A DNA stretch of 64,000 nucleotides from Aradus depressus (GCA_963662175.1 OY759221.1:15539027-15603026); one strand, 5' to 3'. Shown: positions 1 through 11,132, counted from the stretch's first letter. Notes: a model not told the origin generated them from the letters alone. Translations and numbers: made by a program.

Positions 1-263
1 GACACTTTATTACATCGACAGTTAATACGGTTTTAGAGTCGAACCCCCATCTCCACTAGTGCTCCCATTCCCTTCGGCCGATTTGACTGAAAAGTAATAG
101 GTGTCGCCCTTATGGAGTTCTGGATACTCATATAAAATTTCGTGTCGATACATTCATTCAATATTCAGAAAACATGAAATGCCGGTGAAAACTCAACATC
201 GAGTTTCTCACCGATTACATAACTTTCCCTATACTTCTCTGTGTACAGCTGTGGAAGTAATGA
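1..263 (-). repeat. A-family copy
   Basis: Reads on the minus strand from the CTTCC end (TACTTCCACAGCTGTACACA) through the GTATCGACACGAAATTTTAT module. It runs off the left edge of the window. Confidence 0.8.
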
Positions 264-1424
264 TATTAATTACTCGACTATCCTACCAATATAATTAATA
301 ATTAATATAATATAATTGGAAAATAATATTAATCCTTAATAAAGTCGAATATCCTAGTTTTCTCTCTACCATCCTCTTTCTAGTTTTCAGTTGCACCTTT
401 CTTTTATAGCTTATCTCCACTTAGAGATTTAGTCGTTTGGTCTCACCACGGTTGCAGGTTCGAATCCCGGCCGGGAGATGGATATTTCATGGATAAAATT
501 CTCTTCCGGGGCCATGGATGTTGTGTAAATATAACCATTAACCCTATACAGTTGTGTTCCTAACATGCGTTCCATAAGGAAAAAACAAAAAAGTCTAGGG
601 TTTGTAAATGAATGTATACAAACGAAATTGTATGTATATATCCAGAAATTAGTACGGGGATATGACATTGAACAGACGGTCTGGGGTCCAAATGACGGCA
701 TGCTCAAAAATGTTTAGCTCCCAGACAAAAATGCTTGAGCCTCGGCCAGCTTTCGACCCCTCGTTTCTGAGTAAACTATGCAAGCACGCTAACTCTTTGC
801 AACCTGTGCCAATTCCATATACCCATAAAACTAATAAAATTATCTTTGTTTCAGGTAAGTGTCTCTTCTGGTCTTCCTTCGTGAGTACATAAATTAAGCA
901 TTTTTTTTGTATTTTATTTATAAAGATACAACTATTGCTGGGGTGCAACAACCAGCTTCTATGATGGTATGTATAGATATGGTGGCGTGAAAAGCGTGTG
1001 AGAGGAAGGCCACCCAGTTGTAGGTCCTCGGTACGAAATAACATAATTATTTGGCTAAATTAAATAAAATAATAATAAATTAATAAAAAGGAATTGAAAT
1101 ACAATTTTGATGCATGGATAGTAAAAAAGGTAATAAAAATAAAGGAAATTAGTGTTGAAAAATATTAATAACGAAAATTATTGAAGGTGACAAAAAGTCG
1201 CGGTTCTACCTCCTCTTCAACCTTCGTGAGGGTTTGTGATAAGTGTTGTGAAGATAATGTACGTATTTCTGGGTTTGTATGTGTGTAAAGTTTGCTAAAA
1301 CACCGTATGTAAGTAGTTTGTGTTGTGTCGGGTACTGTGTGTATCATGCAATCGTTATGAAATGTTCTGTTGTTTATGTATTGTTGGCACTGTGTTAGCT
1401 AACTCATTTTTAATTCATTGAGGC
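264..1424. other. No gene seen apart from SINE C
   Basis: AT-rich intergenic or intronic sequence. Open frames of 76 to 131 codons on either strand overlap one another, have no known motif and no clear splice context. Confidence 0.5.
423..560 (+). mobile_element. SINE C, 5'-truncated
   Basis: TTTGGTCTCACCACGGTTGC, box B GGTTCGAATCC at 459, then CCGGGGCCATGGATGTTGTG. Confidence 0.82.
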
Positions 1425-1855
1425 ACTATAACTTTTGACATATTAATCCTATCTCAAATATGAGACTTATTACCTTTTAAATTTTAATAAAGAACATGTT
1501 TGGTAAGATCAAATTTTTCGATAGAGCTAATATTTTTCGGGTAAATCAAGGAAATGTCTAAAAAAATATGTTTCAAATCTACTGTATTTCAGTTTTCTCT
1601 AAGGAGAGATTTTTGATTAGGGCATAAGTATAAACGGTAAAATGTACTTAGGCCCCGAAGTGAAGTGATTTCGGCCAAAATCCAACAAGAACTAATCTTC
1701 ATTTCAAATTTCAAGTTCATATAGCTACATACACATCGACAGACACCATGAAAGACGAAAATCCATTGAAACCTCGATCTCGGATTTTCGCACGATTACA
1801 ACACTCTTCCTTATAATATAGGTAATATAGGTTTAATAAAGTAAAAAAGTCATCT
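1425..1855 (-). repeat. H-family repeat
   Basis: Recurring words: GGTAAGATCAAATTTTTCGA, CGGGTAAATCAAGGAAATGT, GATTAGGGCATAAGTATAAA, CATTGAAACCTCGATCTCGG. The family recurs about ten times in both orientations; no frame. Confidence 0.7.
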
Positions 1856-2059
1856 AAATGGAAACAATTTCCTGTAATTGTCACCTTACAGCACGGCTGA
1901 TTGATTAATTACAAATGTAATTAATCACGGTTAGTTAATTGCTGAGGTTGGGAACCGTCATAGAGTTAATTGAAAGACATATCTAACTAGATTCAGAACA
2001 GCTTTCAAGATGGTGGAGACATTGATAGTTCGTTTCATGAACTAGTTTTCCATACATTT

Positions 2060-2545
2060 AGCTATGAACCTGATAACTCTCGATAGAATTAATATATCGA
2101 CACTAAATTTCATATGTAAATTCAAAACCCTATAAGGATGACACCTATTAATTTTTAGTGGAATCCGCCGTATGCACGAATCGGCAGAAGGATCAGAGGT
2201 GTACTCAACTCAAAAATCCAATTAACTGCCTATGAATTGAATGTATCGACATGAAATTTTATATTTAAATTCAAAACCTCATGAGGATGGCACCTATTAC
2301 TTTTGCGCAAAAACGGTGGAAGGGATGAAGGGGACCAGAGAGGAGGGACTCAATTTAAATAGTGTAATAACTACTGCTGCAGTGAATGAACCCGAAATTT
2401 AATATTTAAATTCATAACCTAATAAGAAAGGCACCTTTCTGTGATATCGGTTGATGGGTGGGGGGGATTTCAAGCCCTATATGGAGACCCTAATAATTTT
2501 CACTGGAATCCGCCGAAGAGATTTTTTAGTCTATTGATTTCCGGA
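2060..2545 (+). repeat. A-family copy, three modules
   Basis: Three consecutive modules start near 2080, 2237 and 2385, each with a TATCGACA-like word, AAATTCAAAACC and a GG-rich GCAGAAGG block. Neither terminal GGGGAAG end is kept. Confidence 0.78.
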
Positions 2546-2767
2546 GAGTAAGCAAAAATGTAATTGATTATTTTTTCTAGCTAAATTTTAGTAATTTTTT
2601 GTGGCAAAATTAACATTTTAAATCAAATTTAATTACTGTTCTACAAATAGTAATGCGAGACACCAGATTGAGAAATATATTTTGCAATAAGCAGTGTTGA
2701 AGGTTTAACGAGTTGTTGCTTTATCAGCAAAGCCTCAAATAAGCGAATGTTAGTATAATGGTTAGAA

Positions 2768-2986
2768 AAGGTGGTGTGTGGTTATTTGAGGTGGAGACAT
2801 GTTACCTGTGAGGGTGGTTAGAGAGGGGTGAGGGTGGTATAATAAGAAGCACGAAGGGAATAAGTACCAAATAGAGGTGGTGTGGTTATTTGAGGGGGAG
2901 GCATGTTATCTGTGAGGGTGGTTAGAGAGGGATGGGAGGTGGTGTAATAAGAAGCAAGAAGGGAATAAGTACCAAATAGAGGTGGG
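2768..2986. repeat. 104-bp tandem duplication
   Basis: Two units with ATAAGAAGCACGAAGGGAAT AAGTACCAAATAGAGGTGG and GTGAGGGTGGTTAGAGAGGG. Confidence 0.85.
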
Positions 2987-3592
2987 TCACATTCCACTGT
3001 GGAGGTGGCTCTACCACAGGTTAGCAACGTCGGGGGCAGTACTCCCAGCCAGCTAGATTGGATTCCAGTGAGAAACAGGTTGTATGTATGGCTTCAGACC
3101 ATACCATACCAGACAACTAGTAGCCCAGAATTACTTAGTGATGGTTCTCACTGGGAAAAGAGACCACATGAGTTTTAGTTTTTACTTTCCCAGTTATTCG
3201 AAGTATAGGGGAAGTTATGCAATCGAAAGCGAAATTTTCTATGAAATTTCATGTTTTCCGACCTCCAAATTCCAAATATGATTTTTCCCGATACAAGGAA
3301 TATATCGACAAATTCACGACACGAAATTTTACGTGTTTATGAAGAGAAGAGGGGATCAGATATAATGTATCGACATGAAATTCGAAGACAGTGGCCGATG
3401 GGAATGGTGCTCAGGGGAGTTTAATTCGAAAACCGTAAGAACTAAATGAATTTATCGACACATAGTAAGTCAACTATTGAGTATGAAAACTGACATTATT
3501 GCAGAGATATTGTGAAATAATTCAAATGGACTTGAAAAATAAAATAAAACTTGTTTATTTAATATATTGTCTAATTTCACTAACTAAATATA

Positions 3593-3630
3593 CATGGGAG
3601 TACTTTCGGTATTTCTACCATCCTCAGCCA
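3593..3630 (-). ncRNA. Hammerhead ribozyme-like motif, P2 left arm
   Basis: This is the inverted partner of 3664-3700 and is the better copy. CTGAGGA is followed by a perfect 4-bp stem II GGTA-GAAA-TACC with a GAAA tetraloop, then GAAA and the palindrome AGTACT. Flanking TGG and CCA can form stem I. Confidence 0.75.
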
Positions 3631-3663
3631 AAAGCAGTCTAGTAGTCTTATCTCTTATGCTTT

Positions 3664-3700
3664 TGGCTGAGGATGGTTGAAATACCGAAAGTACTCCCAT
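3664..3700 (+). ncRNA. Hammerhead ribozyme-like motif, P2 right arm
   Basis: The order is TGG, CTGAGGA, a stem-loop GGTT-GAAA-TACC (one wobble or mismatch), GAAA, then the palindrome AGTACT and CCCA. Core bases (CUGANGA and GAAA) are intact. The TGG before the core can pair with CCA after the cleavage position to form a short stem I. The stem III palindrome suits a dimeric ribozyme, as described for Penelope-like elements. Confidence 0.72.
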
Positions 3701-3911
3701 GTATATATAGTTAGTGAAATTAGACAATATATTAAATAAACAAGTTTTATTTTATTTTTCAAGTCCAACTATTGAGTGTTAGCGCAAACAGTCGCTAGCT
3801 TTGGAGTGAGAGCGAAAAATTTATTGATTATTGTACTCAAATTTATCTTTATAGGTCTTCTCTCCCAATTAGTTTACACTTTCACTATTTATTCATCTTT
3901 TGTATAATAGT

Positions 3912-3941
3912 CAAACAGTTTCGGGCATTGCCCATTTTCAA
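3912..3941 (-). ncRNA. Degenerate hammerhead-like motif, P3 left arm
   Basis: On the minus strand TTGAAAA is followed by GGGC-AAT-GCCC and GAAACTG. Stem II is strong, but C3 and G8 of the catalytic core are replaced, so activity is unlikely in this form. The partner copy is at 5104-5133 on +. Confidence 0.45.
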
Positions 3942-4241
3942 TGACTGAAATAACATTTGTTACTAGTTACATTAAAAATTAATCTTCCTATTTGGAGGAT
4001 TCCTTAATAATATCATTATAATAAAACAAACTAGTTACAATACAGGATTCAGGTAAAATAGGTAACCATTATGCCAATATCATTAATAATATAAAATTAT
4101 AGAAATAAATAAATGAAAAATAAATCGATTAAATAAAAAATACTTCAATATAATAATGAGGAATGATAATCGATCTATAGTATCACATTAGTTTAAAAAA
4201 ATGGAACTTGATAAGTACGTTAATTACCTTATGGCTAATTA

Positions 4242-4765
4242 TCATATATATAAAGCTGAAAATGTCTGTGCGTTGTACCGCTATAACTCACAAACGGCTT
4301 GATGGATTTGATTAATTTTTTTTTTAATTTGTTCGTCATCGTCTGTGGAAGGTTATAGGCGTATTAGTACCTCAATATCTAGTCCATCCCAGCATCCACC
4401 AACGCAATCTTTGTAACTCAAAAACCACTGCAATGATTAATGAGGAATCTTTTTGAATTGATAAGTTTTATCTACCGGAAGGTTAAGGTCTATTTTTTAA
4501 TCAAGCCCTGGTCCATCCCAGCATCCACTCACGCAATCTTTGTAACTCGAAAACCATTGCAACGATTAATGAGAAATCTTTTTGAATAAATTAGTTTTAG
4601 CTCCAAAGCTAGCGTTACTACAGTTGAAGGACTATAAGCCTTATTCCGTATGAATAATTGAAAATTATAACATCATGAATGTACTGTCGAGGAACTGAAT
4701 AGCCTTATAGGAGATATTGGGAGAAAAGTCAAAGTTCCCCGGGCAACGCCGGGTATTACTGCTAG
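4242..4765 (+). mobile_element. Non-autonomous Helitron (524 bp)
   Basis: It starts with TC after an A (ATTA|TCATATATATAAAG) and ends CTAG followed by T. Ten bases before the CTAG is a GC-rich hairpin (CCCGG at 4738-4742, CCGGG at 4749-4753). These are the diagnostic Helitron features: A/T target, 5' TC, 3' hairpin and CTRR end, no target duplication. Inside, a stretch with CCATCCCAGCATCCAC is repeated at about 4383 and 4512. No Rep/helicase gene is present. The element lies in the middle of the inverted-repeat element 3831-5249. Confidence 0.88.
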
Positions 4766-5103
4766 TATTAAATATGAATAAATTACTAATAATACACATA
4801 ATAATATTTTAGCTTAGACATAGAAGACTTAATAGGACAAAATAAAGATGTTGAGAAACACAGATAAACTTATATTAGTTTGGAAATTAAAAATGAAACA
4901 TGTTTATAAGATTAAGGATTAATAAACATCATGTTTATAAGATTAATTATTTTATATTATAAAAGATTGCAGTAATTTGTATTAGCATGACTGTAATTAT
5001 TTAATTGTAATTAGTTTGTTTTATTATAATGATATTATTGATGAATCCTCCAAATAGGAAGATTAATTTTTAATGTAACTAGTAACAAATGTTATTTCAG
5101 TCA

Positions 5104-5133
5104 TTGAAAATGGGCAATGCCCGAAACTGTTTG
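5104..5133 (+). ncRNA. Degenerate hammerhead-like motif, P3 right arm
   Basis: It has the same TTGAAAA, GGGC-AAT-GCCC, GAAAC order as the left arm and lies about 80 bp from the arm end. The identical substitutions in both arms imply that the source sequence already had them, or that one arm was copied from the other. Confidence 0.45.
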
Positions 5134-5270
5134 ACTATTATTCAAAAGATGAATAAATATTGAAAGTGTAAACTAATTGGGAGAGAAGACCTATAAAGAA
5201 AAATTTGAATACAATAATTTCAACGAGTCTCCTTACACAAAATATTGGGTTATTGATTAATTCGTTCTGT

Positions 5271-6231
5271 CTTAAACTTCTCTGGGATGTTCCACTTTTG
5301 GTTGTTTCCGGCATTTTTTCCTCTTCTTTTTTCTTCGTTGTACAATATTTCGGGACAATTGCAGGTCCCTTCTTCTGGTCACTATGAACATTCTACTCCT
5401 GGGGACCCTCCTTTTTATAGCCAAAACCTTGACTGTGGCGGTCTCTCTCTCGCTTCTAAGAACTAGTTGTTCGTACAAATAATTTAAGTCCAATTCGTTC
5501 TGGTGAAGTAAACAGCCGATGATTCACTCTTTTCATCTTTGACTAAGCTCGTAACATCTTTTCATACTTCGTTTAGAGCGACTGGTCTTCGTGTACGTGC
5601 GAAGAGTAATAAGTTGACTTTAAGGGCAAAAGTTGGTTGGGGAAGTGAAGACACAGAAAGAGGGGCAGATAAGCGGAGGGATGAGGGGTGGGTTGCTGGG
5701 AGGAGTGTTTGTGTTGTTGGGTGAATGTTGCCCACAAACTGGGGAATGAGAATGACAACCTCTGTCCCACCCCCTCTCCTACAATTACTCCAACACAAGT
5801 CTGTTAATTAGAAATAACCGACCAGACACCAGACTAGCTCACAGATCTATCCAACTGAAACAGGATGTGGGAAGTAGTTCAGCTACCAGGATCACAAACT
5901 TCACTAATTATATACTTTCTCGTTAAATGTCCTCATCCAATTAACCTTCGGTTAGTGCTCGTGAGGCATTTCTTGGTCTAAGTAATTTGGCACTATTTAA
6001 TTCATATGAATGATGGTCTTCGAATTCATGTATTCATACATGTTCATCTGCGAATTGGGGACCTGACTAGCCAGATACAATAGAGAGGGGTCAGGTGATT
6101 TTCCTGAAGTCCATCTCCCACAGCATCCGGAATACCTACGTCTGATTTAGAGACAGGGCGAAGACAACTGAAAGTGTTTCTGACATTGATGGAGCCTGAC
6201 TATGGTGAGACAACTGGACCGTCCAGCTAGG
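5271..6231. other. No gene seen
   Basis: Moderate-GC sequence with pyrimidine tracts and several overlapping short frames; none has a recognisable domain. Confidence 0.45.
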
Positions 6232-7028
6232 GGTAGATACAAAGACGACGTACATACATAGTAGACTGGTCCGTTTTACATTTGACCAACATAAAAAAAA
6301 ATAAGAGAGAACAAAGAAAGTATATGGGGAGTGGACTGTTATAGCCACATCACGTATTTTCTGAACCATAGACGACATACATACGCTGCTCTGTTCGACA
6401 TTTGACCAACATAAAATAAAATAAGAGAAGTAAAAATATAAGGGGAGTGGTCTGTTATAGGCACATCACGTATTTTCTGATACGTAGACGACGTACATGC
6501 GCTGCTCTGTTCGACATTTCAACAACATAAAATAAAATAAGATAGGACAAAATGTATGTGAAGTGGTCTATTATAGCCACATCACATATTTTCTAATACA
6601 TAGACGACGTACATACATAGTAGACTGCTCTGTTTGACATTTGACCAACATAAAATAAAATAAGATATGACAAACCGTAGGGTGTTTTATAGAGCCACAT
6701 GACATATTTTCTGATACATAGACGACGTACTTACATAGTAGACTGCTCAGTTTGACATTTGATCAACATAAAATAAAATTAGATATGACAAACCGTAGGG
6801 TGTTTTATATCCACATGACATTTTTTCTGTTACATAGACGACGTACTTACATAGTAGACTGCTCTGTTTGACATTTGAGTTACATAAAATAAAATAAGGG
6901 ATGACAAACCGTAGGGTGTTTTAAAGCCACATGACATATTTTCTGATACATAGACGACGTACATACATAGTAGACTGCTCTGTTTGACATTTGAGCAACA
7001 TAAAATAAAATAAGGGATGACAAGCCGT
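6232..7028. repeat. 117-bp tandem array, seven units
   Basis: AGACGACGTAC-like words recur near 6243, 6369, 6486, 6602, 6719, 6836 and 6951. Each unit has a GTAGACTGCTCTGTTTGACA block, AACATAAAATAAAATAAG and ATTTTCTGATACATAG. The short minus-strand frames here are repeat by-products. Confidence 0.88.
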
Positions 7029-7543
7029 GTGGGGAAGGGTGTTTCCCCTCCTTTCATAGTTTGAGTGCTAGCTACTTTGTCCCTGTAAATATAATGGTGT
7101 AGGTTTGAAGTGGGGTCTGGTATGACACAAAAGAAAAGTGCTGAGGTGTTCTTCTTGGAGCAGTCTTCTGTAGCACCTTCTAGGGCTCTCTCTCTCTACC
7201 TACTTCCCCAGCTCAATTAAAATAAACCACAATTAGTCTCAGCAAATAATTAGGCCAAACGTCAGAGCAGATCATTTACACAGACACAATATATTTTCTG
7301 TTCGGAAAATTTTTTTCTTTCATTGCTGCGTAAAGTTAGCATACACTTTTTTCAAAATTTTCTTGAAATATTCTTGAATTATTTCGAAAACTGAAAATAT
7401 ATTACGTAATATGTCCGGAAGTGTTTTTGTGACGCTTCTCTTTGATGTACCTAATTTTACACCCCTTTCCCAATGATCGATTTCTCTCTCTACTTGTGAG
7501 AAGCATGGATTTTTGAAATGATAATGTGGTTGCTAGTTAATGT

Positions 7544-7630
7544 GACTCATGCCCGGGCTACGAGGTCATATCGCCTACTTTTTACGAACACGGCACCATC
7601 GCTTAACGTCCTATCCGAAGTGCGGTCATC
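7544..7630 (-). mobile_element. SINE B 3' fragment
   Basis: GTGACTCATGCCCGGGCTAC then GGTCATATCGCCTAC, then a jump to the ACCATCGCTTAACGTCC section. Confidence 0.72.
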
Positions 7631-7734
7631 TCAATCGGCAAACACGTTACCTCTAAGCTAACGGTGACCTCGGATGGTAAGGTAGAGAAGCGATGAACTG
7701 TTGTGTGGCACCCGCGCAACCAAACTGTATTTTC

Positions 7735-8005
7735 CACCAGATATACGACGTACAGGGAAAATTATGTAATTGGTCAGAAATTCGTAGTTGAGTTTTCACC
7801 AGAATTCCATGTTTTCTATTTCCCTGATTCCATAAATGAAGAGCCTCGATATTTCATATGTATATACCCTTAAAGGTGACATCTATCAATTTTCAGCGGG
7901 TAAGGGAGAACCGAGAGAGGTTCAACTCAAGTCAACTATTGATTTGTAGACCAAAAGGTCGTTCTTTTTTTGAAGGGAGAGCGACAACTTAATAGGTTAG
8001 AAGAA
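7735..8005 (+). repeat. A-family copy
   Basis: ATATACGACGTACAGGGAAA then GGAATTCCATGTTTTCT-like start, one module, and the 3' GAAGGGAGAGCGACAACTTA section. Confidence 0.72.
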
Positions 8006-8324
8006 GTAAATTCAACTTTTTTTTCTTCTCATCTTGAAATTGCCGCCTATTATTGCTTCTTTGTGCCTTTGATTAAAATTTAACGTATAATAAATGACAG
8101 ACTTTCACTCCATCCTGAATGAAGTGTTCATTTTTAATGTTGTAATCATGGTGGAAGTGTGGAGGGGTGGATAAGTATCCTTCTGAAATCATTTCTGGCA
8201 GCCCCTTGGGGGGCTTCTTACATAGAAGCTTATTATTACAAAACTTACTGAAGCGAAAGAAGGATCCGACTTACCGGAGATATGCTTATATTAACGACGT
8301 CACGATAAAAAGGTGTAAGCCCCG

Positions 8325-8390
8325 TTCAATTCGCAAGAAATTCTATGTTGAGTTTCACCGGAATTTCATGTTTTTCCGATTATTTTTATC
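8325..8390 (+). repeat. A-family 5' fragment
   Basis: Only the section ATTCTATGTTGAGTTTCACC through ATGTTTTTCCGA remains. Confidence 0.6.
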
Positions 8391-8399
8391 TTTCGTCAA

Positions 8400-9354
8400 G
8401 GATGCGTAAGTATTCTTCACATTTTCGCAAACATCTTTCACTAAATTATTTATTACAATTTATTTTTTGTCCTAACCTGTGATAGTCGTGTAATTAGAAT
8501 ATAATCACAATCAGATAATCCGGAATAATATTTTGCATATATTAAATTATTTTACGACTCACGTATAACTTAAAAATTGTTGATAATAATCTAGAACAAA
8601 TTTTCAAAATTTCCTGATGTATATCCCTTCGTTTTTGTTTCCGTAATGTTTCATAAGATTACTAAAGCTCGAAATTGTCTTTGAAATTGTCAGATTTACT
8701 ATAAAATCTGTCAGTAGAGGATGTTCTTCATGCTAACGATTGCTCCACGACACGAACAGCTGTTGTGTTGGGGGGGTTTAGAGACTGGAGTTAGCGACAG
8801 TTCTGAAGGGAGCAGCAACTGTCAGGTCTTGTGTTAATAATGTGTGTCGGTTAACTCCAGTTCAAGACGTTTAATTACACGGGTCTCTGTCCCTGTGTAA
8901 CTTATAACTTTTAGTTATAACATAGGTTGTAACTCCAGGCAGAGACCCAGCCCTTAGACTTAGTCCCTTATTACATTCCTAAAGTATAATTTATTGAAGG
9001 AACGTGAAAGTTGGACACAAAAGAGGCTCTCCAAGGATTATTGTAACAGATATGCTGGTAACAGTATCACTTGAAAAGGACTAACAGGTTGGAAGATAAT
9101 CCCTGTCTGTTATAATCTACCGACTACAAAACAATACGTTATTTATGCTTATACTAGCTTTGGTGGTTAGCGATGCTCGGGTACCTCAAGACACTAAAAC
9201 ATGTAGGTACGTAATCCTCCTTTTCTGTCTTTATTCGTTAAAAAGATCATATTATACAGTAAAAAATAAAATAAACAATAAATAAATAATATAATATTAT
9301 AATTAATATTTATATATAGTATAAAAATAATAATAGTAATTAATACAGTATCGT
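8400..9354. other. No gene seen
   Basis: AT-rich; an imperfect inverted pair GGGTCTCTGTCCCTG / CAGGCAGAGACCC spans 8881-8948. No coding signal. Confidence 0.45.
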
Positions 9355-9671
9355 CAGGTCGAAGGGAGGGGATTAGGGGAAGGCGTAACTTAAAAACTCT
9401 AATAATGCTGCAATGAAAGTATCGACCCAAAATTTCATATGTAAATTCAAAACCTCATAAGGACGACACATTAATTTTCAGCCTTATTGGCAGAAGGGAA
9501 GGGGGATCAGAGGCGGGCTCAAAACACCAATAACTATCGATGTAATAAATGCATCGACATGAAATTTAGTGTGAGGATTTAGGTGCTCATAACTAACAAA
9601 TAGTTGCGCAAATGGTCGACTTAATTGTTAAATAACTTAAATGATTAATTCTTTCTGGTTAAGGACATTGC
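9355..9671 (+). repeat. A-family 3' portion
   Basis: Two modules and the 3' section to ACATTGCCGG. A P1 fragment follows without spacer. Confidence 0.75.
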
Positions 9672-9782
9672 CGGACTGTTGAGGGCAACCTTCGAAAGCC
9701 GGCTAGCATTTTATAATGAAATCTGTGAGAGGTCTAACAGGTTTCTTTTTCACTTCTCATTCAGCCATCTTCTTCACATTAA
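9672..9782 (+). mobile_element. P1 fragment with mutated hammerhead core
   Basis: CTTCGAAAGCCGGCTAGCAT, then AATCTGTGAGAGGTCTAACA, then CACTTCTCATTCAGCCATCT match the P1 right arm and tail in order. The CTGATGA half is degraded. It joins directly to the 3' end of an A copy at 9355-9671. Confidence 0.68.
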
Positions 9783-10749
9783 AGTCTTAAGTTTCAGTTC
9801 AGTATTTTCTCTTGACTTGGTCAGTTTCCAAAGCCTGCTCCGTCTGGCTATTGAACGGATTAAAAGGTTGATAAGGCAGTCAATAAGAGCCTTCCAAGGG
9901 AACAAAGGTCAGACCAGAATGGACCAAGATTGGAAAAGGTCTTTGATGGCAATCGCCTTCCCAACAATAGAGAGCGTCCTGGTCTAGCTCTAACCTCACC
10001 ATGTCAAAGCCTGGGTTATAGCCTATTTAATTGACTTCTTCGAATAAACTGAACGGGTTATGAGTTTGATCGATTCAGATATTAGTTGGTTTTCGATTTG
10101 TGTCCCCGGTGTGTGGAGTACTTCTACATCGCTTTTTAGTCATATTTTCAGTTAGAGCCGGAGTGGCAAGTGGAGGTGATAGTCGCGGGTGTCAGTCCCG
10201 AAAGGCATATACAAAAAAATGTTGTCGGTAAATTTCCGGCTATGTTCTTCCCCAGCAGAAAATCAATATTTGACTTCTAAGAGAACTTCAAAAAATGGAA
10301 ATTGTATGAACGACCAAACCAATCTAAAATATTCCCCTTTACTGTCACCAATAATATGACCCTCCAGTCGATGTGCACAGGTACGTTTAAATATACATAG
10401 AATTTACCAATATATATATATATATATATATGATTTATCTGAATCTTGCCAATAGATATATTTATATAATTTACAGTATAATAATTTTAATTAAGTTGTA
10501 ACTGGAACCAATTATTTTTGATTTGTTAATGTTTTATTATTCGACTGGTCATTGTCAATGCATTATAGTTTACAATATTACCTAGATCTTACAAGGGGTC
10601 ACACATTTGAAATATGGGGACCGCCTTGTCATAAAATATCTAACAGCTTGACAATTTAGCTTAGTTAGGAATGTCTGACGTCATGGGGAACACCAGTAGG
10701 GAGGGTAATGGGTTCCTCGAGAGGCTGACATTCTGAAAATTAACTTATC
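9783..10749. other. No gene seen
   Basis: Contains part of a 102-codon frame (9679-9987) that starts in a P1 fragment and has no recognisable motif. A TA run lies at 10411-10431. Confidence 0.4.
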
Positions 10750-10868
10750 TTATCTCTTATGCTTTTGGCTGAGGATAGTAGAAATACCGAAAGTACTCCC
10801 ATGTATATATAGTTAGTGAAATTAGACAATATCTTAAATAAACAAGTTTTATTTTATTTTTCAAGTCC
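10750..10868 (+). mobile_element. P2 half-element
   Basis: One arm of the element at 3482 (CTTATCTCTTATGC through TTTTTCAAGTCC), with no inverted partner. It ends abruptly at the start of an E-family repeat. This shows that single arms occur alone, as expected for 5'-truncated retroelement ends. Confidence 0.8.
10766..10803 (+). ncRNA. Hammerhead ribozyme-like motif (P2 half-element)
   Basis: TGG, CTGAGGA, stem II AGTA-GAAA-TACC (three clean pairs), GAAA, AGTACT, CCCA. All core positions are conserved and the TGG/CCA stem I is retained. Confidence 0.7.
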
Positions 10869-11064
10869 AAAAGGAGGGGTGTTTGAAGTCTCTGTCTGTG
10901 GCTTCGTAGCTCCAAGATGGCTGAACCAATTTCAAAGCGGTTTTTTGTTTCAAAAGCTGGTATTTGCGAGATGGTTCTTAGCCATGTTTAGTGGAAATCG
11001 GGTATGCCGTTTCCAAGATCTTCAGGCTTCATCAGAGCCTGTATAGGGATCTCGGCCTCTATTG
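10868..11064 (+). repeat. E-family repeat
   Basis: GGAGGGGTGTTTGAAG, CTTCGTAGCTCCAAGATGGC TGAACCAATTTCAAAG, GGTATTTGCGAGATGGTTCT. Related copies at 39112 and 44408. A 28-residue C-run follows near 11133. Confidence 0.8.
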
Positions 11065-11132
11065 CAGCTAGAGACTTGGAGTTTGAGCTCAAATGTTTAT
11101 AAGGCCAAGCCTCCCCCGTAAGCCCTTCAAGC

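Larger units (their letters stand above)
3482..3765 (-). mobile_element. Hammerhead-bearing foldback element (family P2)
   Basis: Near-perfect inverted arms (3528-3640 and 3650-3766) plus a unique tail on the left only (3482-3527). CAACTATTGAG stands on both sides of the insert, an 11-bp target duplication inside the same A-family copy that hosts the P3 element. Both arms carry a hammerhead-like core. One-sided tails and duplications of this length fit retrotransposition better than a cut-and-paste MITE. Confidence 0.8.
3831..5249 (+). mobile_element. Long inverted-repeat element with hammerhead-like arms (family P3), hosting the Helitron
   Basis: Arms of about 215 bp (3831-4046 and 5003-5215) are inverted copies of each other. 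The right side has an extra unique tail (5216-5249). TTATTGATTA is duplicated on both sides (3821-3830 and 5250-5259), and the flanks join into one A-family sequence. Each arm contains a GGGCAATGCCC stem-loop followed by GAAACTG, preceded by TTGAAAA where a hammerhead core has CTGANGA. About 1419 bp with the Helitron, about 895 bp without it. Confidence 0.75.
3181..5270 (+). repeat. A-family copy split by two nested insertions
   Basis: The 5' end TACTTTCCCAGTTATTCGAA, modules, and the 3' ATTGATTAATTCGTTCTG end are all recognisable at 3181-3481, 3766-3830 and 5250-5270. The gaps are the P2 and P3 elements, each flanked by a duplication of A sequence. Removing both inserts and one copy of each duplication restores a continuous A copy. 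Confidence 0.85.

Noticed and set aside
649..1044. 131-codon minus-strand frame
   Set aside because: Overlaps other frames on both strands, no known motif.
3528..3766. Foldback read as a microRNA precursor
   Set aside because: Multi-copy element with target duplication; arms are too long and perfect for a microRNA hairpin.
11020..11045. CTGATGA-like word on the minus strand of E-family repeats (also 44575)
   Set aside because: Followed by GGAAACGG, but no stem II can be drawn, so it is not counted as a hammerhead motif.
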